Assembly: GCA_001567505.1 (NCBI GenBank)
Contig: LLEU01000033.1
Coordinates: 112,906-176,905, forward strand
Direction: 5' to 3'
From: Acidobacteria bacterium OLB17
GTDB lineage: Bacteria > Acidobacteriota > Blastocatellia > Pyrinomonadales > Pyrinomonadaceae
DNA length: 64,000 nt
Position 1 is the stretch's first letter. The number at the start of each line of letters is the position of its first letter. Under the pieces are notes generated by a model. The model did not search any database, had not been told where the DNA came from, and worked only from the letters and a program-made list of their open reading frames with translations. The translations under genes were made by a program, and so were the position numbers. Positions 1 through 8,898 of the stretch are shown in pieces.

Positions 1-2
1 TC

Positions 3-641
3 ATACAGGATCTCAATCAGGCGTACGCGACGAAATTCGTCGCCGTTAGATTCGGGAACGTCCTCGGCTCGGCGGGCTCGGTCGTGCCGATCTTCCGCGA
101 ACAGATCGAGAAGGGCGAGCCGATCACGGTAACGCATCCCGAAATGACGCGTTATTTTATGACGATCCCCGAGGCGTCGCAGCTTGTGCTTCAGGCCGGC
201 GCGCTCGCGGTTGACGGCGGCGAGATCTTCATCCTCGATATGGGCCGGCCGGTCAAGATACTAGACCTCGCCGAAGATATGATCCGGCTTTCGGGCCTCG
301 TGCCGTACGAGGATATCGACATTCGTTTTACGGGCATCCGCGACGGTGAAAAACTCTTCGAGGAACTTGAGATCACGGGCGAGAATCTCCTCAAGACACG
401 GCATCCGAAGATCTTCATCGGCAAGATCGCGGAATTCTCCCGTATGCAGGTGGCAAATATCGTTGATGAGTTCACGGCCGCCGTGGCTGCGAATGACGGA
501 GCGCGCGTCCGCACCGCATTTAACGAGTTCCTCCCCGAGGCGACCGTCCGGCAGGCCGTTCCTCCGACGGCAAAAGATACGTCCGAGGCAGGCGAACTTG
601 GCACCAAGGCCGAATTGAAACTCACAGAAAAGCTTACTTAA
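3..641 (+). CDS. CapD/FlaA1-like nucleotide-sugar dehydratase, C-terminal part
   Basis: The frame is open from the window edge, so the N-terminal part of this protein is missing. The first readable residues contain the segment [17 protein letters not shown], typical of the polysaccharide biosynthesis protein CapD / UDP-GlcNAc 4,6-dehydratase family. Further on, [12 protein letters not shown] matches the family's C-terminal R-x-GEKL-x-EEL motif. Known members are NAD(P)-dependent SDR enzymes that make 4-keto-6-deoxy sugars for surface glycans; many are membrane-anchored at the N-terminus, which cannot be seen here. A Glu/Ala/Thr-rich tail of about 40 residues closes the protein. galE follows 14 bases downstream on the same strand, so both probably belong to one surface-sugar operon. 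The exact substrate cannot be told from this part. Confidence 0.88.
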   Translation: MQDLNQAYATKFVAVRFGNVLGSAGSVVPIFREQIEKGEPITVTHPEMTRYFMTIPEASQLVLQAGALAVDGGEIFILDMGRPVKILDLAEDMIRLSGLVPYEDIDIRFTGIRDGEKLFEELEITGENLLKTRHPKIFIGKIAEFSRMQVANIVDEFTAAVAANDGARVRTAFNEFLPEATVRQAVPPTAKDTSEAGELGTKAELKLTEKLT

Positions 642-655
642 AAAAGACCGCGAAA

Positions 656-1617
656 ATGGCAATTCTTATCACCGGCGGAGCCGGCTACATCGGCAGCGTG
701 ACCGTTGAACTCCTCGAGGCCGAAGGCCTCACGCCCGTCGTTGTCGATAATCTTAGCCGCGGGTACCGCGAAGCCGTCCCCGATCACGTGCCGTTCTATC
801 TCGGCAACATTGGCGACCGCGCGTTGATCCGCCGCATACTCGATGAGCAGCCGATCACCGCCTGTATGCACTTTTCCGCGTTCGCATACGTCGGCGAATC
901 TGTCGAGAGGCCGCAGGATTATTTCCAGAACAATTTCGTCGAGACGTCCGCCCTCGTCGATGAGCTGATCGCGGCCGACGTGAAGCAGTTCGTCTTTTCT
1001 TCGACGTGCGCGACATACGGCGAACCGCGCACCGTTCCGATCGACGAGAACCACGAGCAGCACCCGACGAATCCTTACGGATGGTCAAAGCTATTCGTTG
1101 AGCGGATGTTGTCGGCCTACGACGCGGCCTACGGCCTGCGGTTCGTCGCCCTTCGATATTTCAACGCCGCCGGCGCCACCAAGGCCTGCCGCGAACGGCA
1201 CGACCCCGAAACTCACCTCATCCCGCTTGCTCTGAAAGCCGCCGCCGGCGAGATACCCGAACTTCTCCTTTTCGGCGATGATTACCCGACGCCGGACGGC
1301 ACCGCCATCCGCGATTACATTCACGTCAGCGACCTCGCAAGGGCGCACATCCTCGCGTTTCGCATCTTGAAAAAGGCGGCGAAAGCGAATTCATAAACCT
1401 CGGCAACGGCGACGGATACTCGGTACGCGAGGTCATCGACACGGTCTCGCGCGTCGTCGGTAAGGACGTTCCCGTGCGCGTTGCTCCACGCCGTGCGGGC
1501 GACCCTTCGCAGCTCATCGCCGATGCCGCCAAGGCAAAGCGCGTCCTCGGCTGGCAGCCGGAATTCCCCGGCCTCGAATCCATCATCCGCTCAGCCTGGG
1601 AACTCAGCCGTCAATGA
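656..1617 (+). CDS. galE: UDP-glucose 4-epimerase, split by a single-base frameshift
   Basis: This SDR epimerase interconverts UDP-glucose and UDP-galactose in the cytoplasm. The N-terminal NAD-binding motif GGAGYIGS, the [10 protein letters not shown] strand and the catalytic Tyr-x3-Lys in [13 protein letters not shown] are all present. The frame from the ATG at 656 stops at 1396, but the family's C-terminal part ([16 protein letters not shown], then LGWQPEF) continues in the -1 frame to a TGA at 1615-1617. One C missing near 1366 (CATCTT read for CATCCTT) restores a full protein of about 320 aa, the normal length. The lesion is most likely a sequence error. It follows the CapD-like gene by 14 bases. 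Confidence 0.9.
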
Positions 1618-1688
1618 ATCCATAACCCAACCCGTCGGCAGGATGAACTGTCAGAACCGCCTGCGTAAGCGGGCGGCCGGCTGCCGAT

Positions 1689-1789
1689 CTTTGCGTACTT
1701 TGCGGATGCTTTGCGTTCTTTGCGTTTTCTCCTGCAAGGCTAAACGCGAAGTCCGCAAAGGAAGCCCACGCAAAGTCCGCAAAGAAAGA
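1689..1789. repeat. CTTTGCG-type intergenic repeat with inverted halves
   Basis: The unit CTTTGCG occurs several times in a row in the left half (for example CTTTGCGTACTTTGCGG), and the right half carries the reverse complement (CGCAAAGTCCGCAAAG). Together they could fold into a long hairpin in DNA or RNA. Just downstream, around 1858-1880, is a short CACAGAGATCACAGAGG direct repeat of similar style. The 482-base gap 1618-2098 holds these repeats and an AT-rich inverted repeat; I see no gene in it. Its function is unknown. Confidence 0.6.
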
Positions 1790-1933
1790 ACTTGTTGCTC
1801 GAACTTAGCACGCGGAACTCCTGTCAGTACGGCCTGAGTGGACCGCCAGTTTTTTTATCACAGAGATCACAGAGGCCGCAGAACCTCAAGAGCGAGCAAA
1901 AGATCTGTCAGCCGAGCAGATCACCCACCAAAT

Positions 1934-1958
1934 AACTATTAACTACTAATTAATAGTT
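1934..1958. repeat. AT-rich inverted repeat upstream of aminotransferase gene
   Basis: AACTATTAA at 1934-1942 and its exact reverse complement TTAATAGTT at 1950-1958 are separated by 7 bases in an AT-rich stretch. It could be a regulator binding site or a weak hairpin. The nearest gene start is 140 bases downstream at 2099, and no clear promoter can be tied to it. Confidence 0.35.
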
Positions 1959-2098
1959 AATAATTAGCCTCGGTATTTTCGAAGCCCCTCGTTTGGTTGT
2001 AGATTGCGAATTGTCCGCTGACTCGATTTGAACAATGCGTTCTTGCCACGTGCTTCGCTTCTTGCACCGCCTTTCGTGCGTTTTGCTATCATACTTGT

Positions 2099-3301
2099 AT
2101 GCCTGAGCCGACGCCGACACGTCAACGCATCTCTCGAAAAGCTGCATCATTTACCGAATCCGTGATCCGTGAGATCACCCGCGAGGCGTTGAAATACGGC
2201 GCGGTGAACCTCGGCCAGGGCTTCCCCGATTGGGAAACGCCTAAGGACATCAAGCAGGCGGCGATCGACGCCATCCTTGCCGACCACAATCAATACGCCG
2301 TCACTTGGGGCGTCAAAGAATTTCGCGAGGCCATTGCGAAGAAAACGATGTCGTATCTTGGGCTCGACATCGACCCCGAAAGCGAGATCACCGTTACGTG
2401 CGGCTCGACCGAAGGGATGATCGCGGCGATGATGGCGACGGTCGATGCGGGCGATGAGGTCGTAGTCTTCGAACCGTTCTATGAGAACTACGCGCCGGAC
2501 GCGATCCTATCGGACGCAACGCCGCTTTACGTTCCGCTTTACCGCACCGAGAACGGCTTCGTTTTCGATAAGGAACAGCTTGCCGCGGCCTTCAATTCGC
2601 GTACGCGGGCAATGATCCTCTGCCATCCGAATAACCCGACGGGAAAGGTCTTCACGCGCGACGAGCTCGAATTCATCGCCGACCTATGCCGCGAGCACAA
2701 CGTCTATTGCTTCACGGACGAGATCTACGAGCACATCATCTACGGCGTCGATGAGAACGATCCGACGACGCACACATCGATCGCGACGCTGCCGGGAATG
2801 CGTGAACGCACCGTCATCGTGAATTCGCTTTCGAAAACCTACTCGGTCACGGGTTGGCGCGTCGGCTACTGCATCGCTCCTGCGGATCTTACGTCGGCGA
2901 TACGCAAGGTGCACGATTTCCTGACCGTCGGGGCCGCGAATCCGCTGCAGCGCGCCGGTGCATACGCGCTTGGGCTGCCTGCGGAATATTACACCTCGCT
3001 TCAAAAGGAATATCGCCGCAAACGCGACATTCTCGTCCCGGCGCTCAAAGACGCGGGTTTTAAATGCGCCTATCCCGAAGGCGCTTATTACGTGATGGCC
3101 GATATCTCGAATTTTGGGTTCAAGAATGATGTAGAGTTCATCGGGCACCTTGTCCGCGAAATAGGTGTTGCGGCCGTGCCCGGTTCGTCCTTTTACAGCG
3201 ACGGATCAAAAGGCTCGCAGCTTGTCCGATTCTGCTTCTGCAAAAAGGACGAAACCCTCGACGCCGCCGTCGAACGGCTCGCGAAATTGCGAATAGGATA
3301 A
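2099..3301 (+). CDS. PLP-dependent class I/II aminotransferase
   Basis: A complete fold-type I aminotransferase of 400 aa. Visible marks are the N-terminal NLGQGFPDWETP substrate-loop motif, the PNNPTGKVF segment, FTDEIYEH with the PLP-binding Asp and Tyr, and the Schiff-base Lys246 in NSLSKTYSVTGWRVGY. Near the end, GSQLVRFCFCK contains the Arg that binds the substrate carboxylate. The overall pattern resembles the KAT/methionine aminotransferase (YbdL-like) or aspartate aminotransferase subgroup; the amino donor cannot be fixed from sequence alone. It starts at an ATG and seems to be a single-gene unit behind the repeat-bearing gap. Confidence 0.9.
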   Translation: MPEPTPTRQRISRKAASFTESVIREITREALKYGAVNLGQGFPDWETPKDIKQAAIDAILADHNQYAVTWGVKEFREAIAKKTMSYLGLDIDPESEITVTCGSTEGMIAAMMATVDAGDEVVVFEPFYENYAPDAILSDATPLYVPLYRTENGFVFDKEQLAAAFNSRTRAMILCHPNNPTGKVFTRDELEFIADLCREHNVYCFTDEIYEHIIYGVDENDPTTHTSIATLPGMRERTVIVNSLSKTYSVTGWRVGYCIAPADLTSAIRKVHDFLTVGAANPLQRAGAYALGLPAEYYTSLQKEYRRKRDILVPALKDAGFKCAYPEGAYYVMADISNFGFKNDVEFIGHLVREIGVAAVPGSSFYSDGSKGSQLVRFCFCKKDETLDAAVERLAKLRIG

Positions 3302-3410
3302 GACCTGTCCTCAGCGCCTTTCCGGTCCTGCCCCGTAAACGATCGGCTTCTATCTGATGTCGTTTTTGTAATAAACCAATCTCGTTTGTCCAGATGCTAT
3401 TAGAAAAAGC

Positions 3411-3439
3411 TTGACAAAGCTGTTGGGGGGGCATACTCT
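3411..3439 (+). promoter_or_regulatory. Putative sigma-70 promoter of the secreted-protein gene
   Basis: TTGACA at 3411-3416 is followed after 17 bases by TACTCT at 3434-3439. This is a perfect -35 box with an imperfect -10 box at ideal spacing. It lies about 80 bases before the ATG at 3521, which has a good GGAGG ribosome site at about 3511-3515. Inference from sequence only. Confidence 0.5.
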
Positions 3440-3520
3440 GGAAATCGGAACTCTTATTCACTCAATTCCTCCCATGCTTTTGTCCTGACAGGGACTTTTC
3501 TCATTTAGCATGGAGGCGAA

Positions 3521-6397
3521 ATGGTACGACAAAAACTCACCCTCACTCGGCGGCAATATCTACTCGCAGGATTGATCTTTTCAACAGTTTTGATTCTTTG
3601 TGCTTTTGCGACAGATTTCGTAGGGGCCGCATCTTCAACTGCCACAATCACCTCGACATTGGAAAAAACCCGATCTGGCGGTGATCCCGCGTTGGAGCCG
3701 AGTCCCACGCCAACTCCGGAAGTTCTCCACAAACTCGTCGGATCATACTACCTAACAAACGAAAATATAAAAATATAGATGCGAAGTTGCTTTTGAATAA
3801 CAAAGGAAACGAACCGCTTGAAGTGCGGCCGACCCTATTCAACAATAATGGCCTTGAGTTTACCCCTAATCCTGTTGTTGTCGCACCGCAGTCCTTCCGA
3901 TTAATTAACCTAAACGATTGGGCCACCCTAGCAGGCGACAGTTTTAAGGCAGGAAATATTAGGCTTCTCCATTTTGGGAAGGATCTTGTCTTGGGCGCAC
4001 AAATATACTTAACGGATCATGCCCGAAGCCTCACATACGAAGAGAAGTTGGCAGAGCTTGGCAAGTTTGACTCTCGCGTACAGGAAGCAGTTTGGTGGAT
4101 GCCGTCGAGAGACGCAGAAGTTCGAGTTGTGCTGACCAATACGTCCGATGAGCCGCTCTCCCTAGTCGGAAGGCTGGGAAGGAAGCCTGACATTGTCAGT
4201 AACGAGGGTTTTCTACAGCTTGCGCCGCACGCAACGAGGATCATCGACTTTCAGAATGACTTTCCGGGAAGTGCTCCTTTTCTAAATTCCGAAGTTATTT
4301 CACTATCAATAGAGCATTCAGGGCCTAGCGATGCTCTAATGGCACGAGCTTTAGTTTACGAAAGGGCAAAAGGCTATTCTAATGCGGTGCAGTTTACGAA
4401 TCCGATCCGAGGCAGATCGAGCGAGTATCAAGGCGTTGGCTTCCAGATAGAAGATATCCTGGGATCGCCGATGAGGCCTGTTATAGTTGCAAAAAAATGT
4501 TGGTCCCGGAACAGCGATAGTTTCGATGCGAGTTCCCTACACTCGAGTAGACGGTACTCGCGGTAATATCGTCTTGACCCCGGAGCAGCTTGGTCCCGGT
4601 GAAATGCGTTTGCTGAACGTTCAAAGGATCATTCAACGGTCGCATCAGGAGCAGATCGCGGTTGCAAGTCTTGAGGTTACATACGACACCGCGGCGGGCA
4701 GTGTTCTTGTGAACGCGCATTCCATCAGCAATGACCATGATCAGGTCTTCCGAGTGCCGATGTGGGATCCTTTAGCTCAACGCAGCCCGACCGGCGGATA
4801 TCCATGGCGGCTCGAAGGCACCTCTATCACGAAAACATACATCAAAAACATTACAGACACCGAAGAGGACTATGTAGCCTTTCTCGTGTGGCAAACTGGT
4901 GGAATGTATATGTTGGGCCGAAAGAGCATTGCTCCTCACGAGACGGTAAACATTGACGTAAAGCGCCTCCGCGACGAGCAGGTTCCCGATGAGAACGGAC
5001 AAACGATCCCGCTAAACATTTCTAGTGGACAGTTGCAGTGGACCTTACTGCGAAAGGACTCCTTCCCCGATGAGGATGCGCGGGCGAATCTCTCGCTATT
5101 GGGGCGGTCGGAACAAGTAGATATCGCGAACGGCATAGCAACAAACTATTCCTGTCAGAACTGCTGCGTTGGAGACCACGTTGGAGGATATGTATCGCCA
5201 AGTACGCTCGAGATAGAATACGGACAATCCGCGAGCTTTCAAGCGTACGAAATGGCAGAAACGTGCTACGGCTTTCCGTATGTTTACCCGACCGGAGCAA
5301 GCTGGACCAGTTCAAATGCCGGAATGGGGCAGGTAAGCGGCGGGTCGATCACTCCGCAAGCCGCAGGGCAAACAAATATCTCCGCTTCCTGGCAAACCCA
5401 AAATTCGTTTGTAGAGCCGTGTCCGCCCGGAGGCGGCGGGCCAATGTTTTCTTTCAATGCAATAGCGGCTATCTGCAGCAGTTCTCGCTTAGGCGGACCG
5501 AGAATAGACGAAGAACAGTTCACGGAAACGGCACCGAGTAACGCTCTGCTCATCCCGGAGTGCGGCGAGTGTCAAACCCATATGTTTACAACCTCCCCGC
5601 CAGCCGCAACGCTAACAGTCAAACCAAAGGTGCGGATAACTAGCCCTAGCAGCGTGAATGACGGACAGAGTAATATTACTTTTTCAGCATCGGTCGAGGG
5701 TGGAACGCCTACTTCCTACCAATGGACCGCAGAATGGCCGAGCGGAGCCGGGAATAGTCCCGGTGTGACTTTTGGGTCGCCAACTGCCGGCTCCACAAGT
5801 GCGAATGCTCATTGGTTCGCAAGTCCGAACAACGCCTGTTCGGCTTCGAGAAACAGCACCTACAAGGTAAAGGTCACCGTAACAGTTAGCGGGCAGTCAG
5901 CGGATAATGAGAAAGACTATACCGTAAAGGTACCTTGGGATCCTGCGGGAGTCACTACAGCCACACCAACGATAACCGGCGGTCCAGTTATCGGATTCGA
6001 CAGGACGAGCGGGGTGTGGCGCGTGACAAGTATCGGGACGCTCGCATACGTTTCGAATGTGTCAAAGACAATCAACGTTCCGAATTCCAGCCAGTTTTAT
6101 TCGAAAACGGATGTTCACGAGAGTAAGCATGTTCAGCAGTGGGATGTCACCGGGTTGAGGGGGCAGTATTACGATCCGGCCACATTCTACGCCCGAATTC
6201 GCAATTTTACGGCGCCTACTTCGCAAGCATTAATACAAATGCTTGAAGCCGAGCTGAGTACGTTCTTAAGAGAGGCTAGACGGTCTGCCGATCGCAAGTG
6301 CAACCAAGCTGAGATCGAGGCTTTTGGGGTTTCGGATCCTCTTAGCCCTCAATACATTTATCAAATATGCGGCCGTACCACCTTTCCCAATTGTTGA
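3521..6397 (+). CDS. Large exported protein with Ig-like region and HExxH motif, two frameshifts
   Basis: The N-terminus has a basic start and a hydrophobic stretch (LLAGLIFSTVLILCAFA), so the protein is probably exported. Reading is broken twice. At about 3770 an A5 run needs one more A to join residues ...LTNENIK to LLLNNKGNEPLEV. At 4491-4497 an A7 run needs one fewer A to join RPVIVAK to NVGPGTAIV. Repaired, it gives about 958 aa. The first half is beta-rich with Ser/Thr-Pro linkers; the middle has Cys pairs (CQNCC, CGECQ) and an Ig/PKD-like region (TSYQWTAEWPSG). The C-terminal part holds VHESKHVQQW, an HExxH pattern typical of zinc peptidases. I do not recognise the family. A second exported protein follows 18 bases later. 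Confidence 0.65.
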
Positions 6398-6415
6398 TAA
6401 CACGAGGCTACCGAG

Positions 6416-7240
6416 ATGGGTAAAATTTTATATTTTGTTGTATTCGCACTTGCCGTGTTCGCCGGTGGAACGTTTCGGCTCGGAGGATGGGGGGCAACAA
6501 ACGGCTCGACTGAAAAGGTTGATCCGAGCGGAAAGGTGGTTGCATACTCATCTACCGCAACTTTTGCGAATGACGCCAGTCCCTTTTATGCGATTGCAAA
6601 GAGCGAGGAACAATCGATCTACAAATACATCTCGAATAGTGACTACGTGGTCACCGCGAAGCTCATAAAGACCGATGTCATAGGCAAGGTGCACAAGAAG
6701 GCAGAACTTGACCTTAGCGACTATGTTGCCGCGTGGATCTATACATTCAAGGTGGAAAAGCTCTTGTTTACGCGAGAAAATTCTTCGGATACAACTCTCG
6801 CGGATAGGCAACTAGAGACATTTAAAATGATCGCCAGAAATGGGGACATTCGCGAAATGTATGATGACGGAGACAAGTTCTTGTTTTTCCTGAAGAAAAT
6901 ACCTGCGGATGATCCGGAGTTTGGCGGTCTCGAAATAGATAAGGGTCAGACATATTACCGTGTATATCGCGGGGCGCAGGGAGAGTCTATATTTCCTGGG
7001 CCGGGCGATCCTATGCACGGAAAGAACGCAGTTGGACGTATTGACGTCTCGAACGCAAACTGGGCCGTATTGATCGAACAAATAAAGACGCTATGCCAGG
7101 CTCTGAGTGCAGGCAGCAAGGAGACGGTGTTGATCAACCTGCGCAAGCTGGCAGATTCGACCAACGACGACGTTGTCAAGGAAAATGCATTGTTTGCGAT
7201 CCAAGACTTGCAGAAGCGGACTAATTCCCCTGCTCCTTGA
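6416..7240 (+). CDS. Hypothetical exported protein
   Basis: A 274-aa protein starting with a hydrophobic leader (ILYFVVFALAVFAGGTF), so probably secreted or periplasmic. No family is recognised. It is rich in charged residues, with alternating beta-like segments (DYVVTAKLIKTD, YTFKVEKLLFTRE), and ends in a helical, possibly HEAT-like piece (VLINLRKLADSTNDDVVKENALFAIQDLQKR). It begins 18 bases after the large secreted protein, so the two are probably co-transcribed and may work together outside the cytoplasm. Its last 20 bases overlap the end of the convergent lipoprotein gene. Confidence 0.65.
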   Translation: MGKILYFVVFALAVFAGGTFRLGGWGATNGSTEKVDPSGKVVAYSSTATFANDASPFYAIAKSEEQSIYKYISNSDYVVTAKLIKTDVIGKVHKKAELDLSDYVAAWIYTFKVEKLLFTRENSSDTTLADRQLETFKMIARNGDIREMYDDGDKFLFFLKKIPADDPEFGGLEIDKGQTYYRVYRGAQGESIFPGPGDPMHGKNAVGRIDVSNANWAVLIEQIKTLCQALSAGSKETVLINLRKLADSTNDDVVKENALFAIQDLQKRTNSPAP

Positions 7241-7832
7241 TCGCCACCTCTTTGGCGAGTTCGTTAGCGCGATGGCTGTAGTCGCGGGCGCGTTCCATCG
7301 TGTCGAGATATTTGTCGCTTAGTTCCTTAAAATCCACCTTTACCTTGTCGCGTTTCGCCGTGTCTTTCGGGTCGAAATTCTCTTTGAGGATCTTTGCGGC
7401 CTGCCGATAGAATTCGAACGCTTCGCCCTCTAATTTCAGGCTCTGTTCCTTTAGCCGCAGGTACTCGCGATAATCCTCGTTTATCGCCATTTCCTGCGCT
7501 TTCTGGATCTTGTCGATGGCGTCGTTCGCGCAGCTTGAGCCGTCGTTGATGATCTGTTCGACCTCGCGTGCGATACGTTTTGCGGCCTCGGTATCGTTCG
7601 CCTCCATCGCCTTTTTGATCTCGAGGCGTTTCCCTTCGTTCTGGTCGTAAAGGATCTTTATCTTGGTAAGGTCCTGGTTTGCCTGCGCGACGAGTTCGGC
7701 GGCCTGGGCAGTTTGGTCGGCCGGGCCGAAGATCCCCGGCCCCGAGGAATTCGAAGAGCTCTTGCAGGACGCGGCAATTCCCGCCGCCGAGATGGCCGCA
7801 AAGAGCAATGCCGTTCTGAACATCCTTTGCAT
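7221..7832 (-). CDS. Putative lipoprotein with helical body
   Basis: A 203-aa protein with a short basic start, a hydrophobic stretch and a lipobox-like end, IAASC, at about residues 19-23. This suggests a type II signal peptide and lipid anchoring at that Cys. The rest is strongly helical and charged, with coiled-coil character (KIKILYDQNEGKRLEIKKAM and later Glu/Lys-rich stretches). No named family is recognised. Its ATG directly abuts the stop codon of the upstream membrane-protein gene, so the two are likely co-transcribed. Confidence 0.7.
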   Translation of the reverse strand: MQRMFRTALLFAAISAAGIAASCKSSSNSSGPGIFGPADQTAQAAELVAQANQDLTKIKILYDQNEGKRLEIKKAMEANDTEAAKRIAREVEQIINDGSSCANDAIDKIQKAQEMAINEDYREYLRLKEQSLKLEGEAFEFYRQAAKILKENFDPKDTAKRDKVKVDFKELSDKYLDTMERARDYSHRANELAKEVAIKEQGN

Positions 7833-8888
7833 CTAAAAGAGCCTGAAATCCGGGTTATTCTTCCTACGCCAGATGAATCCGTCGAGCACGTAATGCGTCA
7901 ATTGCGGCACGGCAAGCAGCGGCACCACAACGGTGCGAATGTTGCGCGTCCAGTCCCAATCGGAGCCGAAAAGCCACTGCTTCTCGTGCCAGACGCCGCG
8001 ATGCCAGAACAATTCTTCGATATACGCGATCGCCCAGAGCGTTGCAAGGAAAAAGATCCAGTTCGACGAGAGCGTTCGATAAAGGCGGCCGCTCGTTTCG
8101 CGACGGAACCGCGCATAGAAGTATATCAACGCGAAGTAAGGCACGCCGTGAATGACGACGTTCGTCACCGTGAACGCATAATCCGAGTTGAAATAAACGA
8201 TGCCGACGTACCAGCAGACGGCGGTAGTCGCGACGATGATGTCCTTGCCGATATTCAAGAAACCGTCAGCGAAATATTGATAGATCGACTTTGCGAAGTA
8301 CGTCGTCAACGCCGCGACGTAAAGCACAAAAAAGATCCGTTCGAGGAACGCCGGGAACGCCTCGAAATCCCCGGGCACGAACCATTCGAAATTTCGCGGC
8401 AGATTCGTGCACCAATAGACGATCGGGTAAACGCTCGCAAGATACACCGCCGCCGCATCGATCCACCACGTAACGCGGCCCGTCTCGCCGAGCTTTCTGC
8501 GGTAGAGGTTCACCCAGCCGAATTGCTGCCGGACAAAATGAAAGACGGCGACCGCGGCAAGCACCTTCCAAAAAAGAAGCTCTCCCTCGGAATAGAGAGC
8601 AACGCCGATCGCGTAACCGCCGATCGGCACAAGCGTGTAAAGCCAGATGCGGCGTTTTACTTCCGCAATGTCAAAATAGACGCGGAACGAAGTTGACCAA
8701 ACGTGCGCAACGTCAATAAGAAGCACCGCCGAGATCCACGTCCAGTCCGGCGTTTCCGCGTTCAGGATGCCGAGCTGCCAACCGACGGCAAGCAGCAGCA
8801 AAGACGCGACCGCGCTTCCCAGAAAGACCGAAAGGTCGATCTCGCGTGAGAAGAGCCAGTATTTTGGCCTTGAAAGGGTCGCGTCCAT
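7833..8888 (-). CDS. Multi-pass membrane protein of unknown function
   Basis: A 351-aa protein with about eight hydrophobic segments. Conserved-looking polar residues sit in or near them: IDVAHVWSTSFR, FHFVRQQFGW, HGVPYFALIYFYARFRR and, near the end, LTHYVLDGFIWR. The His-rich pattern at membrane edges recalls Brp/Blh-type or other di-metal membrane enzymes, but this is only an impression. The stop touches the start of the lipoprotein gene. The Tat FAD oxidoreductase lies 10 bases upstream, so the three genes form one minus-strand unit. Confidence 0.65.
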   Translation of the reverse strand: MDATLSRPKYWLFSREIDLSVFLGSAVASLLLLAVGWQLGILNAETPDWTWISAVLLIDVAHVWSTSFRVYFDIAEVKRRIWLYTLVPIGGYAIGVALYSEGELLFWKVLAAVAVFHFVRQQFGWVNLYRRKLGETGRVTWWIDAAAVYLASVYPIVYWCTNLPRNFEWFVPGDFEAFPAFLERIFFVLYVAALTTYFAKSIYQYFADGFLNIGKDIIVATTAVCWYVGIVYFNSDYAFTVTNVVIHGVPYFALIYFYARFRRETSGRLYRTLSSNWIFFLATLWAIAYIEELFWHRGVWHEKQWLFGSDWDWTRNIRTVVVPLLAVPQLTHYVLDGFIWRRKNNPDFRLF

Positions 8889-8898
8889 CGTGATCTCG

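Noticed and set aside
656..1617. Programmed ribosomal frameshifting as a cause of the split genes
   Set aside because: There are too many unrelated genes, no common slippery heptamer with a downstream structure, and most breaks are one base lost from plain CC, AA or GG.
7713..8696. 327-aa frame on the + strand opposite the lipoprotein and membrane-protein genes
   Set aside because: It is Arg/Asp-rich, covers the ends of two real genes and has no start context; it is a shadow.
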